In this document: positions 1 through 6,391 of the stretch, piece after piece
Layout of the letters: each line of letters starts with the position of its first letter
How positions within the stretch are numbered: position 1 is the stretch's first letter
Source: Clostridia bacterium
Lineage (GTDB): Bacteria; Bacillota_A; Clostridia; Christensenellales; Aristaeellaceae
Direction of reading: 5' to 3'
NCBI GenBank assembly: GCA_017525805.1
Contig: JAFXSH010000144.1
Location: forward strand, 1 to 9,981
Length of the DNA stretch: 9,981 bases
Translations under genes and position numbers: made by a program
The notes under the pieces: generated by a model
What the model was told of the DNA's origin: nothing
Databases searched by the model: none
What the model saw: the letters and a program-made list of their open reading frames with translations, nothing else

Positions 1-658
1 CATCGCCCGCACCCTTGCCATGGATCCGGACATCATCCTGCTGGACGAGCCAACCAGCGCCCTGGACCCCACCATGGTGGGCGAAGTGCAGGCGGTCATC
101 CGCGACCTTTCTAAAACCGGCAAAACCTTGATGATCGTGACCCATGAAATGAACTTCGCCCGCGCCATTTCCAACCGGGTCTTCTACATGGACGAGGGCG
201 GCATTTACGAGGACGGCACCCCGGAGCAGATTTTCGACCATCCCCAAAGGGAAAACACCCGCCGGTTCATCCGAAAGCTCAAGGTGCTGGAACTGAACAT
301 AGAAAACAAAGACTACGACTTCTTAGGCATGGCGGGCGAAATCGAGCAATATTGCAATAAAAATCAAATCCCCTACAAAATGGCCCACCGCGTCCGCCTG
401 GCCTTTGAAGAACTGGTGCAGCAAATGCTGATTCCCACCCTCGCGCAGCCGGATATTCAGGCCGTGATCGAATACTCGGAAGCCGAGGAAAGCGCAGTGC
501 TGACCGTGCGCTACAACGGCCCGGCCTTCGACGTGACCAAACAGGGCAACGAACTTTCCCTGAAAGTGCTGCAAAGCGCTGTTACCGATATCTTCTATAC
601 CTGGAACGAAAACGCGGAACGTCCCAATCAGGCGGTGCTGCGCATCCGGACGGCGTAA
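1..658 (+). CDS. Polar amino-acid ABC transporter ATPase with extra C-terminal GHKL-like domain (5' partial)
   Basis: The reading frame is already open at base 2 and ends with TAA at 656-658, so the true start and the Walker A and signature motifs lie upstream of the window. What is visible begins IARTLAMDP, then Walker B plus D-loop (IILLDEPTSALDP, about nt 32-70), then the H-loop (IVTHEM, His at nt 143). This pattern is typical of GlnQ/HisP-type ATPases that energise uptake of polar amino acids at the membrane. A normal GlnQ would end near nt 290. Here about 120 further residues follow. They include RLAFEELVQQML, which resembles the N-box helix of GHKL/RsbW-type ATPases, and later YNGPAFDV, which resembles their DxGxG loop; both are degenerate. 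The ABC call is secure. The tail assignment is inference from fold-like motifs. The ATG at 20 is internal, not the start. Confidence 0.9.
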   Translation, partial: IARTLAMDPDIILLDEPTSALDPTMVGEVQAVIRDLSKTGKTLMIVTHEMNFARAISNRVFYMDEGGIYEDGTPEQIFDHPQRENTRRFIRKLKVLELNIENKDYDFLGMAGEIEQYCNKNQIPYKMAHRVRLAFEELVQQMLIPTLAQPDIQAVIEYSEAEESAVLTVRYNGPAFDVTKQGNELSLKVLQSAVTDIFYTWNENAERPNQAVLRIRTA

Positions 659-732
659 CGTTTTTTCCTGATTACAGTTGTTGCCTGTATTATACTTTAC
701 GAATCATATATTCTTTACAGGAGGGAAGCCGT

Positions 733-1824
733 ATGCCAGGAAAAATCGCGTTGATTGCCTTGGAATCCGCCGCGAAGACCGGCCAGCGGGTGGATCAGGT
801 TCTGGCCGAATGGCGGGGGGGAGAACATTTTCTTGTTCCGGTGGAATGCCCCCGTTTCAGCAGCGGTGAAGGGAAATGCGTCATCAAGGAATCTGTGCGG
901 GATATGGACGTATACATCCTGTTGGATGTATGCAACACTTCGCTGACCTATCAGATGTTCGGCGAAAACAACCGGATGTCCCCTGACGATCATTACCAGG
1001 ATTTGAAAAGGGTCATTGCCGCCTGCAACGGCAAGGCCCGGCGGATCACCGTGATCATGCCCTTCCTTTACGAAGGACGGCAGCACAGGAAAACCACCCG
1101 CGAATCCCTGGACTGCGCCGTGATGCTGCGGGAATTGGAAATGATGGGCGTACACAGCCTGATCACCTTTGACGCCCACGATCCCCGGATGCAGAACGTG
1201 GTGCCACTGATGGGCATGGAAAACGTGTCTCCCGCCCTGCAATTCACTCAGGCGCTTTTGACGGAATATGAGGATTTGACCATCGACAGCGACCATATGA
1301 TGTTCATTGCCCCGGACGAAGGAGCGACCGAACGCGTAGTGTTCTTAGCGTCCATCTTCGGCGTGAACATCGGCATGTTCTATAAGCGCCGGGATTATAC
1401 CCGGATCGTGAACGGAAGCAATCCTGTCATTGCTCACGATTTCTGCGGCGGCGATGTGGCAGGCAAAGACGTGATCGTGGTGGATGACATGATCGCTTCC
1501 GGGGGCAGCATGCTGGATACCGCCCGCCAGCTGAAAGACATGGGCGCGAAGCGAGTATTCATCTTTTCAACCTTCGGCTTGTTTACCAGCGGCCTCGGCA
1601 AATTTGACAAAGCGTACGGCGAGGGCTGGTTCGACCGGATATTCACCACCAATCTGGTGTACCAGAAGCCGGAGCTCAAGGAGAGGGCCTGGTATTTTTC
1701 CGTTACGATGGATCGCTATATCGCGGCGCTGATTGATACCGTCAATAAAGGAAATACGCCCCACGATCTGATCAAGCCCGCGGAGAAGATTCAGCAGATG
1801 CTGAAAACGTACAGATCACGATGA
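733..1824 (+). CDS. prs: Ribose-phosphate pyrophosphokinase, divergent form (PRPP synthetase)
   Basis: The 363-residue cytosolic enzyme is predicted to transfer pyrophosphate from ATP to ribose 5-phosphate, giving PRPP for nucleotide, His and Trp synthesis. Visible family landmarks are RITVIMPF plus GRQHRK (residues 104-120, equivalent to the usual PYxxYARQDRK), TFDAHDPR (145-152, metal-binding His149), YKRR (217-220, the catalytic flexible-loop Lys/Arg) and the PRPP-binding loop IVVDDMIASGGSM (248-260). The loop departs from the common DDMIDTGGT. The protein is longer than the usual 310-320 residues, mainly at the C-terminus and before the catalytic motifs. The start is fixed by AGGAGGG at 719-725, seven bases before ATG. 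The 74-nt gap upstream holds a possible -10 (TATACT, 691-696) but only a weak -35, so it may be cotranscribed with the ABC gene. Confidence 0.88.
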   Translation: MPGKIALIALESAAKTGQRVDQVLAEWRGGEHFLVPVECPRFSSGEGKCVIKESVRDMDVYILLDVCNTSLTYQMFGENNRMSPDDHYQDLKRVIAACNGKARRITVIMPFLYEGRQHRKTTRESLDCAVMLRELEMMGVHSLITFDAHDPRMQNVVPLMGMENVSPALQFTQALLTEYEDLTIDSDHMMFIAPDEGATERVVFLASIFGVNIGMFYKRRDYTRIVNGSNPVIAHDFCGGDVAGKDVIVVDDMIASGGSMLDTARQLKDMGAKRVFIFSTFGLFTSGLGKFDKAYGEGWFDRIFTTNLVYQKPELKERAWYFSVTMDRYIAALIDTVNKGNTPHDLIKPAEKIQQMLKTYRSR

Positions 1825-1882
1825 TCCATGAGCATATACGTTTCAAAAGCGGCAATCCAATATCAATACGAGGAGTGAGAGC

Positions 1883-3394
1883 ATGATCCCCATTGAACCC
1901 GGTATTCTCAGGTCAGATATGATCCGCTGCGCGCTGTGCCAAAACGCGCCCTGCGACGCGGTCTGCGAAAAGGTGAAACCCGCCGGTTTACTGCGGAGTA
2001 TTTGGTTCCAGAATGAGCAATGCGCCGCCCTTAGGCTGCCGGAACAGAACACCTGCCTGACCTGCCCCGCGCCCTGCGAACGGGCCTGCGTCCGGGCGGG
2101 AGAGGTGCCCATCCGGGACGTGATCAACCGACTGTATTATCAGGTAAAGCCGGAATGTGAAACGCCCATCCCGGAAAATGAGGATCGGCTGAAATGCGAT
2201 TTGTGCGGCGTTCCGCTGGAAAACCCCTTCCTGCTTTCCTCCTCTGTGGTCGCCAGCACTTACGATATGTGCGCCCGCGCCTTTGAAGCGGGCTGGGCGG
2301 GGGCGTGTTTCAAAACCATCTGTACTCTGGACATTCACGAGGCTTCGCCCCGGTTCTCCGCCATCTCTGGCAGCGACGGAAGCATCGTGGGCTTCAAGAA
2401 CATCGAACAGCTTTCCGATCACAGCGTGGCGGAGAACATGGAAATCTTCCACAGGCTGAAAGCCAACTATCCCACCAAATTCATTTTGGCCTCCATCATG
2501 GGCCAGAACGAAGAAGAATGGGGCGAGCTGGCAAGGCTGTGCGAGGAAAACGGCGCGGACGCCATCGAGCTCAATTTCTCCTGCCCCAACATGGCCGAAG
2601 GGGGCCTCGGCAGCGACATTGGACAGGTGCCGGAACTGGTGGAGCGCTTCACCCGGGCGGCGAAGCAGGCCTGCCATATCCCCGTGCTGGCGAAGCTGAC
2701 CCCCAACGTGGCGAATATGTCCCCGGCGGCAGAAGCGGCCAAACGGGGCGGGGCGGACGGCCTCGCCGCCATCAACACCATCAAATCCATTGTAGGCATC
2801 AATCCCCACACCTATGTTTCCGCCCCTGCCGTTCACGGTCAAAGCGCTGTGGGCGGATACAGCGGCAACGCGGTCAAGCCCATCGCCCTGCGGTTTATCG
2901 CGGAACTGGGCCAGAATCCCCATTTGAAGGGGATGCACCTGACCGCCATGGGCGGCGTGGAAACCTGGATGGATGCCCTGGAATTTATCCTGCTGGGCGG
3001 CAACTCGATCCAGGTCACCACCGCCGTGATGCAGTACGGCTATCGGATCATCGACGATCTGAAAGCGGGCCTGAACCTGTATTTGGCGGAAAAGGGCTTT
3101 TCCAGCGTGAAGGAGGCCGTGGGCTTGGGGCTGGATTCCCTGAGCTATACCACCGACGTGCTGGAGAGGGACACAATTGTTTTCCCGCATTTCATTCGGG
3201 AACGATGCATCGGCTGCGGACGCTGCGCCATTTCCTGCGCGGACGGCGGGCACCAGGCCATCCGGCTGGATGAAAACCGCCGCCCCGTGTTGAACGGCAA
3301 AATCTGCGTGGGCTGTCACCTGTGCGTTCTGGTTTGCCCCCAGCGGGCCATCGCGCCGGGAAAGAAACGAATCATCCGCCGGGCGGAACCGTAA
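1883..3394 (+). CDS. PreA-like dihydropyrimidine dehydrogenase/DHODH-family Fe-S flavoprotein with N-terminal Fe-S domain
   Basis: This 503-residue cytosolic redox enzyme has three parts. Residues 10-90 form a Cys-rich helical domain: C16, C19, C24 and C28 have the spacing of one cluster in mammalian DPD domain I, and C58, C61, C65 and C69 lie in a GltD-like CPAPCERAC segment. Residues 104-430 are the FMN-binding barrel of the PreA/dihydroorotate dehydrogenase family (FKNIEQ, ELNFSCPNM, AKLTPNV, GYSGNAVKPIALRFI, GGVETW). Residues 440-490 are a ferredoxin domain with two CxxCxxC...C sets (C442-C452, C475-C485). PreA normally works with PreT, which carries a domain of the first type plus FAD and NAD(P)H domains; these latter are absent here. 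Reduction of uracil or thymine is the best guess, with the substrate unproved. AGGAG at 1871-1875 supports the start. It sits 58 nt after prs. Confidence 0.85.
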   Translation: MIPIEPGILRSDMIRCALCQNAPCDAVCEKVKPAGLLRSIWFQNEQCAALRLPEQNTCLTCPAPCERACVRAGEVPIRDVINRLYYQVKPECETPIPENEDRLKCDLCGVPLENPFLLSSSVVASTYDMCARAFEAGWAGACFKTICTLDIHEASPRFSAISGSDGSIVGFKNIEQLSDHSVAENMEIFHRLKANYPTKFILASIMGQNEEEWGELARLCEENGADAIELNFSCPNMAEGGLGSDIGQVPELVERFTRAAKQACHIPVLAKLTPNVANMSPAAEAAKRGGADGLAAINTIKSIVGINPHTYVSAPAVHGQSAVGGYSGNAVKPIALRFIAELGQNPHLKGMHLTAMGGVETWMDALEFILLGGNSIQVTTAVMQYGYRIIDDLKAGLNLYLAEKGFSSVKEAVGLGLDSLSYTTDVLERDTIVFPHFIRERCIGCGRCAISCADGGHQAIRLDENRRPVLNGKICVGCHLCVLVCPQRAIAPGKKRIIRRAEP

Positions 3395-3435
3395 AAAAAC
3401 CAAGCATACAGCGTGCGCCGGGAAGGAGAGAGAAG

Positions 3436-5070
3436 ATGAAACGGCTCAGAGAACACGCGGCGTTCAAGAGTATCACGGGCATCGTGCTGCTGCTGGCGGT
3501 TTTTTCCATCATCGTCAGCATCATTGGCTTTAACAGCTTTACGGACGCCCTGCTCGATCAATACGCCGAAGGCGCTTTTCTGACGGCGGAAACCGCGGCG
3601 CAGATCCTGGATGCAGACCGCATAGACGAATACGTCCGCAGCAACGGGACTACGGAGGAATACCAGGCGATATGGAAGCGGCTGGATCAGCTTTGCAATT
3701 CATCGGGTTCCACGTTTATTTACCTGATTCAGCCGGACCGCTCGGATTACGCGCACATCACGTTTCTTTTTTCCACAATCAATCATGAAAGCAGCTATTC
3801 CCTGTACGACTTTGGCTATGTGCGCGAAACCACCAACGATGAGTACCGGGAAAAGTACCGTGCGCTTTACGAACTGGAAGCGGATAAGGAACTGGTGATC
3901 CGGGATAAGGGTTATATCGAAACCGATCCACACATTACGGCGATGATCGGCGTCAAGGGAACGGACGGTCAGGTCAAAGCGATCCTTTGCGTACAACGGC
4001 AGATGGAAGTGATGGCGAAGGTGCGGCTGACCTATCTGCAAAAGGTCACGGTGGCCCTGATCGTGCTTGCCCTGTTGGTGATTGTTGGGCAAAGCGTTTT
4101 CCTTCATCGAACGCTGCTGCAGCCCCTGCGGAAGATATCGGAGGAAGCGACGCGTTTCTCCACGGAAAATGTGACCGCAGGGAAAAAACTGCGGGAAACG
4201 ATCCGCAGCAAGGACGAGATCGGCTTACTGGCCGCTTCCATCGACTTGATGGAGGAACAAATTCAAAGCTATGTTGAAAACCTGACCAAAATCACCGCCG
4301 AAAAAGAACACATCAGCACGGAGCTGTCCCTGGCATCCCGCATCCAGGAGGATATGCTGCCCAACAGCTTTCCCGCCTTCCCGGACCCGCATGAATTTGA
4401 CATTCACGCCAGTATGGATCCCGCCAAGGAGGTGGGGGGAGATTTTTATGATTTCTTCCTGGTGGACAGCGATCACCTGTGCATGGTGATGGCGGACGTG
4501 TCCGGCAAGGGCATCCCCGCGGCGCTGTTCATGATGGCCTCCAAGATCATCCTGGCAAATAACACCATGCTGGGCAAATCCCCGGCAAAAGTCCTGATGG
4601 ACGCCAACACCGCCATCTGTTCCCACAACCGGGAAGAAATGTTCGTTACAGTTTGGCTGGGAATCTTGGAACTGTCCACCGGAAAGATCATTGCCGCCAA
4701 CGCTGGCCATGAACGTCCCGTGTTGATGCATGCGGGCGGTGATTCCGAGTTACTCAACGATCCCCACAGCTTTGCCGTCGGCGGCATAGAAGGGATAATA
4801 TACAAGGAGTACGAAATTCAGCTGAATCCCGGCGATAAACTGTTCCTGTACACGGACGGCGTACCGGAGGCGACCAACGCCGATAATAAACTGTTCGGCA
4901 CGGAACGAATGCTGAACGCCCTGAACACGGTAAAGGCCGCTTCGCCCCAAGGCGTGCTGAAAGGCGTCCGCCAAGCGGTGGACGGTTTCGTGAAGGACGC
5001 GGAGCAATTCGATGACCTGACCATGCTGTGCGTGGAATACAGGGGCTGTGAAAAAACGGAGAATACGTGA
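3436..5070 (+). CDS. Membrane sensor with HAMP and SpoIIE/PP2C-type serine phosphatase
   Basis: The frame is open from 3322, but ATG 3436 is preceded by AAGGAG at 3423-3428 and begins a normal membrane N-terminus, so I chose it (544 residues). Order: TM helix about 12-32; extracytoplasmic sensor region 33-200 (Cache-like size, ligand unknown); TM helix about 203-223; HAMP with linking helix about 225-300; PPM-type phosphatase about 305-536. The phosphatase has its metal-binding motifs: GGDFYD (334-339), ADVSGKG (353-359), NAGH (422-425), YTDGVPEA (472-479) and DDLTML (526-531). Family members (RsbU, RsbP, SpoIIE, IcfG) dephosphorylate anti-sigma antagonist proteins and so release a regulator in response to a signal. 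No antagonist or kinase gene is visible beside it. It follows the PreA-like gene by 41 nt, so cotranscription is likely. Confidence 0.92.
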   Translation: MKRLREHAAFKSITGIVLLLAVFSIIVSIIGFNSFTDALLDQYAEGAFLTAETAAQILDADRIDEYVRSNGTTEEYQAIWKRLDQLCNSSGSTFIYLIQPDRSDYAHITFLFSTINHESSYSLYDFGYVRETTNDEYREKYRALYELEADKELVIRDKGYIETDPHITAMIGVKGTDGQVKAILCVQRQMEVMAKVRLTYLQKVTVALIVLALLVIVGQSVFLHRTLLQPLRKISEEATRFSTENVTAGKKLRETIRSKDEIGLLAASIDLMEEQIQSYVENLTKITAEKEHISTELSLASRIQEDMLPNSFPAFPDPHEFDIHASMDPAKEVGGDFYDFFLVDSDHLCMVMADVSGKGIPAALFMMASKIILANNTMLGKSPAKVLMDANTAICSHNREEMFVTVWLGILELSTGKIIAANAGHERPVLMHAGGDSELLNDPHSFAVGGIEGIIYKEYEIQLNPGDKLFLYTDGVPEATNADNKLFGTERMLNALNTVKAASPQGVLKGVRQAVDGFVKDAEQFDDLTMLCVEYRGCEKTENT

Positions 5071-5074
5071 GATT

Positions 5075-5113
5075 GCAAAAAACGGGCCGGTCTTCTGATG
5101 GAAGACCGGCTCG
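5075..5113 (-). terminator. Intrinsic terminator for the minus-strand gene 5152-6036
   Basis: A perfect 10-bp stem (GCCGGTCTTC 5086-5095 with GAAGACCGGC 5101-5110, 5-nt loop) extends by three further pairs, one of them G-U. Read on the minus strand it is followed at once by CCCG and then six T residues (5075-5082 region). On the plus strand no T-run follows, so it mainly serves the minus-strand gene, while still possibly protecting the 3' end of the phosphatase transcript. Confidence 0.85.
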
Positions 5114-5151
5114 GCTAAAATCACAAGGGCTTCAGTTCTTCGCCCGACAGC

Positions 5152-6036
5152 TTATTCGGCAGGGCTTACCATCGAGGCGAGACCTTCCGCGCCGTAAGTC
5201 TGGAACAGCATTACGTACATATCGATCATGTCAGCATAATCCGGGAATTTTTCCTTCAGCGCATTGGCGAAGCCTTCCAAGTCTACCTCTTCGCCAGCCT
5301 GGGCCTTTTCGATCAGCCCTGCCACCTCTGTCAGGATCTCGCCCATTTCCGCAAAAGGATCTTCCGGTTCTTCCACAGTGCCGTCGGTGTGGAACCGCAA
5401 ATCATATCCAAATTCCGTGATGCCGGCCAGCGTCATGCTTTTTACCACCAAGTCGCCTTCAGCGCCGTTCTCCTGGGCAGCGAAATACTGGTCCATGTCC
5501 GCGTCCACCACACAATAGTAGTCATAGACGCCATAACGCAGCGAATAGACGATGATGATCTCGTCCTCCTCGCCGCCTTCCGTGCCGTTGCTTCCAATTT
5601 CAAAGCCTTCTTCGGTCAGCTGCGCCAAGGTTTTCCCAATACCGGATTCCATCTCTTCGCTCGTCAGCGGCAAGGCCGTGAACTCCTCGCTGTAGGCGAT
5701 GGGCAGCGTTTTCAGGTACTCGTCGGCGGCATTCATCGCCGCTTCCAACTGTTCAAAGAAATCTTCCGCTTCAAAATCCAGGCTATTGACTACATCGTTC
5801 AGTTCATTCATCTTCTCATCATAATGAGCAACACTGCGGTAGTATCTTCCATCCTTCTCCGTGACCACGGCATAATAGTCTCCCTCGCCTCCCGCAATGA
5901 GGCGGCCTTCAGCGCTGGCTTCCATCGCGTCGCCCACCGTCGCGTACAGAGGCGCAAGCTGCCCTTCTTCTGCCAGAACGCCCAGCACCGTGCACAGCAT
6001 CACCGCTGCCATGACCAACGAAATAATCTTTTTCAT
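5152..6036 (-). CDS. Secreted acidic protein of unknown function
   Basis: I do not recognise the family. The 294-residue product starts MKKIISLV and has a signal peptide of about 22 residues ending VLA before EEG, so it is exported. The mature part is very acidic, with Glu-rich stretches around 85-105, 126-160 and 220-250, and no lipobox or membrane helix. A central segment alternates Tyr-rich beta-like stretches (YYAVVTEKDGRYY near 54-66; YSLRYGVYDYYCVVDADMDQY near 164-184) with helices. The C-terminal 75 residues look helical. The frame is open further upstream to 6138, but AAGGAG (reverse complement of 6044-6049), seven bases before ATG 6036, and the signal peptide fix the start. It is monocistronic, with its own promoter at 6222-6250 and terminator at 5075-5113, and is convergent to the phosphatase gene. 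Confidence 0.8.
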   Translation of the reverse strand: MKKIISLVMAAVMLCTVLGVLAEEGQLAPLYATVGDAMEASAEGRLIAGGEGDYYAVVTEKDGRYYRSVAHYDEKMNELNDVVNSLDFEAEDFFEQLEAAMNAADEYLKTLPIAYSEEFTALPLTSEEMESGIGKTLAQLTEEGFEIGSNGTEGGEEDEIIIVYSLRYGVYDYYCVVDADMDQYFAAQENGAEGDLVVKSMTLAGITEFGYDLRFHTDGTVEEPEDPFAEMGEILTEVAGLIEKAQAGEEVDLEGFANALKEKFPDYADMIDMYVMLFQTYGAEGLASMVSPAE

Positions 6037-6078
6037 ACGCTTTCTCCTTTTCTTGTTGTTTGTTCCTAATTTGGAAAT

Positions 6079-6117
6079 CATCAGACCGGTGCCGTTGCTT
6101 ACAGCACCAGGTTGATG
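6079..6117 (-). promoter_or_regulatory. Stable hairpin in the 5' leader of the 5152-6036 gene
   Basis: On the minus strand CTGGTGCTGT (6110-6101) pairs with ACGGCACCGG (6095-6086) over ten positions, two of them G-U, around a 5-nt loop AAGCA. Outer CATCA/TGATG (6117-6113 and 6083-6079) adds five more pairs. On the plus strand the two G-U pairs would be A-C mismatches, so the fold is a property of the minus-strand transcript. A further GCGCCA/TGGCGC pairing (6123-6128 with 6149-6154) lies just upstream in the same leader. No U-run follows, so it is not a terminator. I could not match it to a known riboswitch class. Confidence 0.45.
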
Positions 6118-6212
6118 GCTTTGCGCCAAAGAGGTCAAGCCGCTTGCCTGGCGCCCACACCCGCACTCGAGCCGCCGGTAACCTATTCCAGGTCATCCTC
6201 GGTCCATTCCAT
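6099..6212 (-). pseudogene. Possible relic of a double-glycine leader peptide gene
   Basis: From ATG at 6212-6210 on the minus strand the frame reads MEWTEDDLE, then TAG (6185-6183), then VTGGSSAGVGARQAA, then TGA (6137-6135), then PLWRKAINLVL and TAA (6101-6099). If the TAG were CAG, the first part would be TEDDLEQVTGG, the form of the leader ending in GG seen on many small exported bacteriocin-like or RiPP precursor peptides. There is no ribosome binding site, and the ATG lies about 10 bases from the -10 box of the downstream gene, so it is not expected to be translated now. It could also be chance. The assignment rests only on this short motif. Confidence 0.28.
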
Positions 6213-6221
6213 GCTATATCC

Positions 6222-6250
6222 ATTATACAGGATTAACCGCAAAAACGCAA
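6222..6250 (-). promoter_or_regulatory. Sigma-A-type promoter for the secreted acidic protein gene
   Basis: On the minus strand TTGCGT (6250-6245) and TATAAT (6227-6222) are separated by 17 bases. The -10 is a perfect consensus and the -35 matches in its first three bases. Transcription from about 6215 would give a leader of roughly 180 nt before ATG 6036. Confidence 0.7.
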
Positions 6251-6310
6251 CAAAATACAACAATGAAAGAGAAAATTTACAGTTTCTTTTCAATATTAAT
6301 TATGGGCAAT

Positions 6311-6339
6311 TAGACATTTTGGCCATCCTGTGGTATCAT
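6311..6339 (+). promoter_or_regulatory. Sigma-A-type promoter for the SH3-domain protein gene
   Basis: TAGACA (6311-6316) and TATCAT (6334-6339) are separated by 17 bases, each 5 of 6 to consensus, with an extended TG at 6331-6332. The expected start is near 6346, giving a leader of about 45 nt that contains a small AATGG/CCATT hairpin and the AGGAGG site. It is divergent from the minus-strand promoter at 6222-6250, with an AT-rich stretch between them (6251-6310) in which I see no gene. Confidence 0.72.
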
Positions 6340-6391
6340 TCACTTGTAAATGTAATGGAAAGCATCCATTCAATAAAGGAGGAGACTTGTC

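Noticed and set aside
651..667. Terminator after the ABC gene, suggested by CGTAACG followed by six T residues
   Set aside because: The stem would be only three base pairs with no usable loop, too weak for intrinsic termination.
2305..3273. Second plus-strand frame of 322 codons inside the PreA-like gene
   Set aside because: Its Arg/Gly/His-rich product has no recognisable motifs and no start signal; it is an out-of-frame reading of the same DNA.
1988..3403. Long open frame of 471 codons on the minus strand
   Set aside because: It lies opposite the well-supported PreA-like gene. Its His/Gly/Arg-rich translation is typical of an antisense shadow in GC-rich DNA, and it has no ribosome binding site.
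3322..3435. Upstream extension of the phosphatase gene
   Set aside because: It overlaps the end of the PreA-like gene and lacks a ribosome binding site, whereas ATG 3436 has AAGGAG at good spacing followed by a normal membrane N-terminus.
5086..5110. Terminator for the plus-strand phosphatase gene
   Set aside because: After the hairpin the plus strand reads TCGGCTAAAATC with no T-run, while the minus strand has six T residues, so the signal is assigned to the minus strand.
6079..6154. Cyclic di-GMP-I (GEMM) riboswitch, suggested by GCAAAGCC in the leader
   Set aside because: The GNRA tetraloop arm, its receptor and the closing 3' segment expected for that class are not in the right order.
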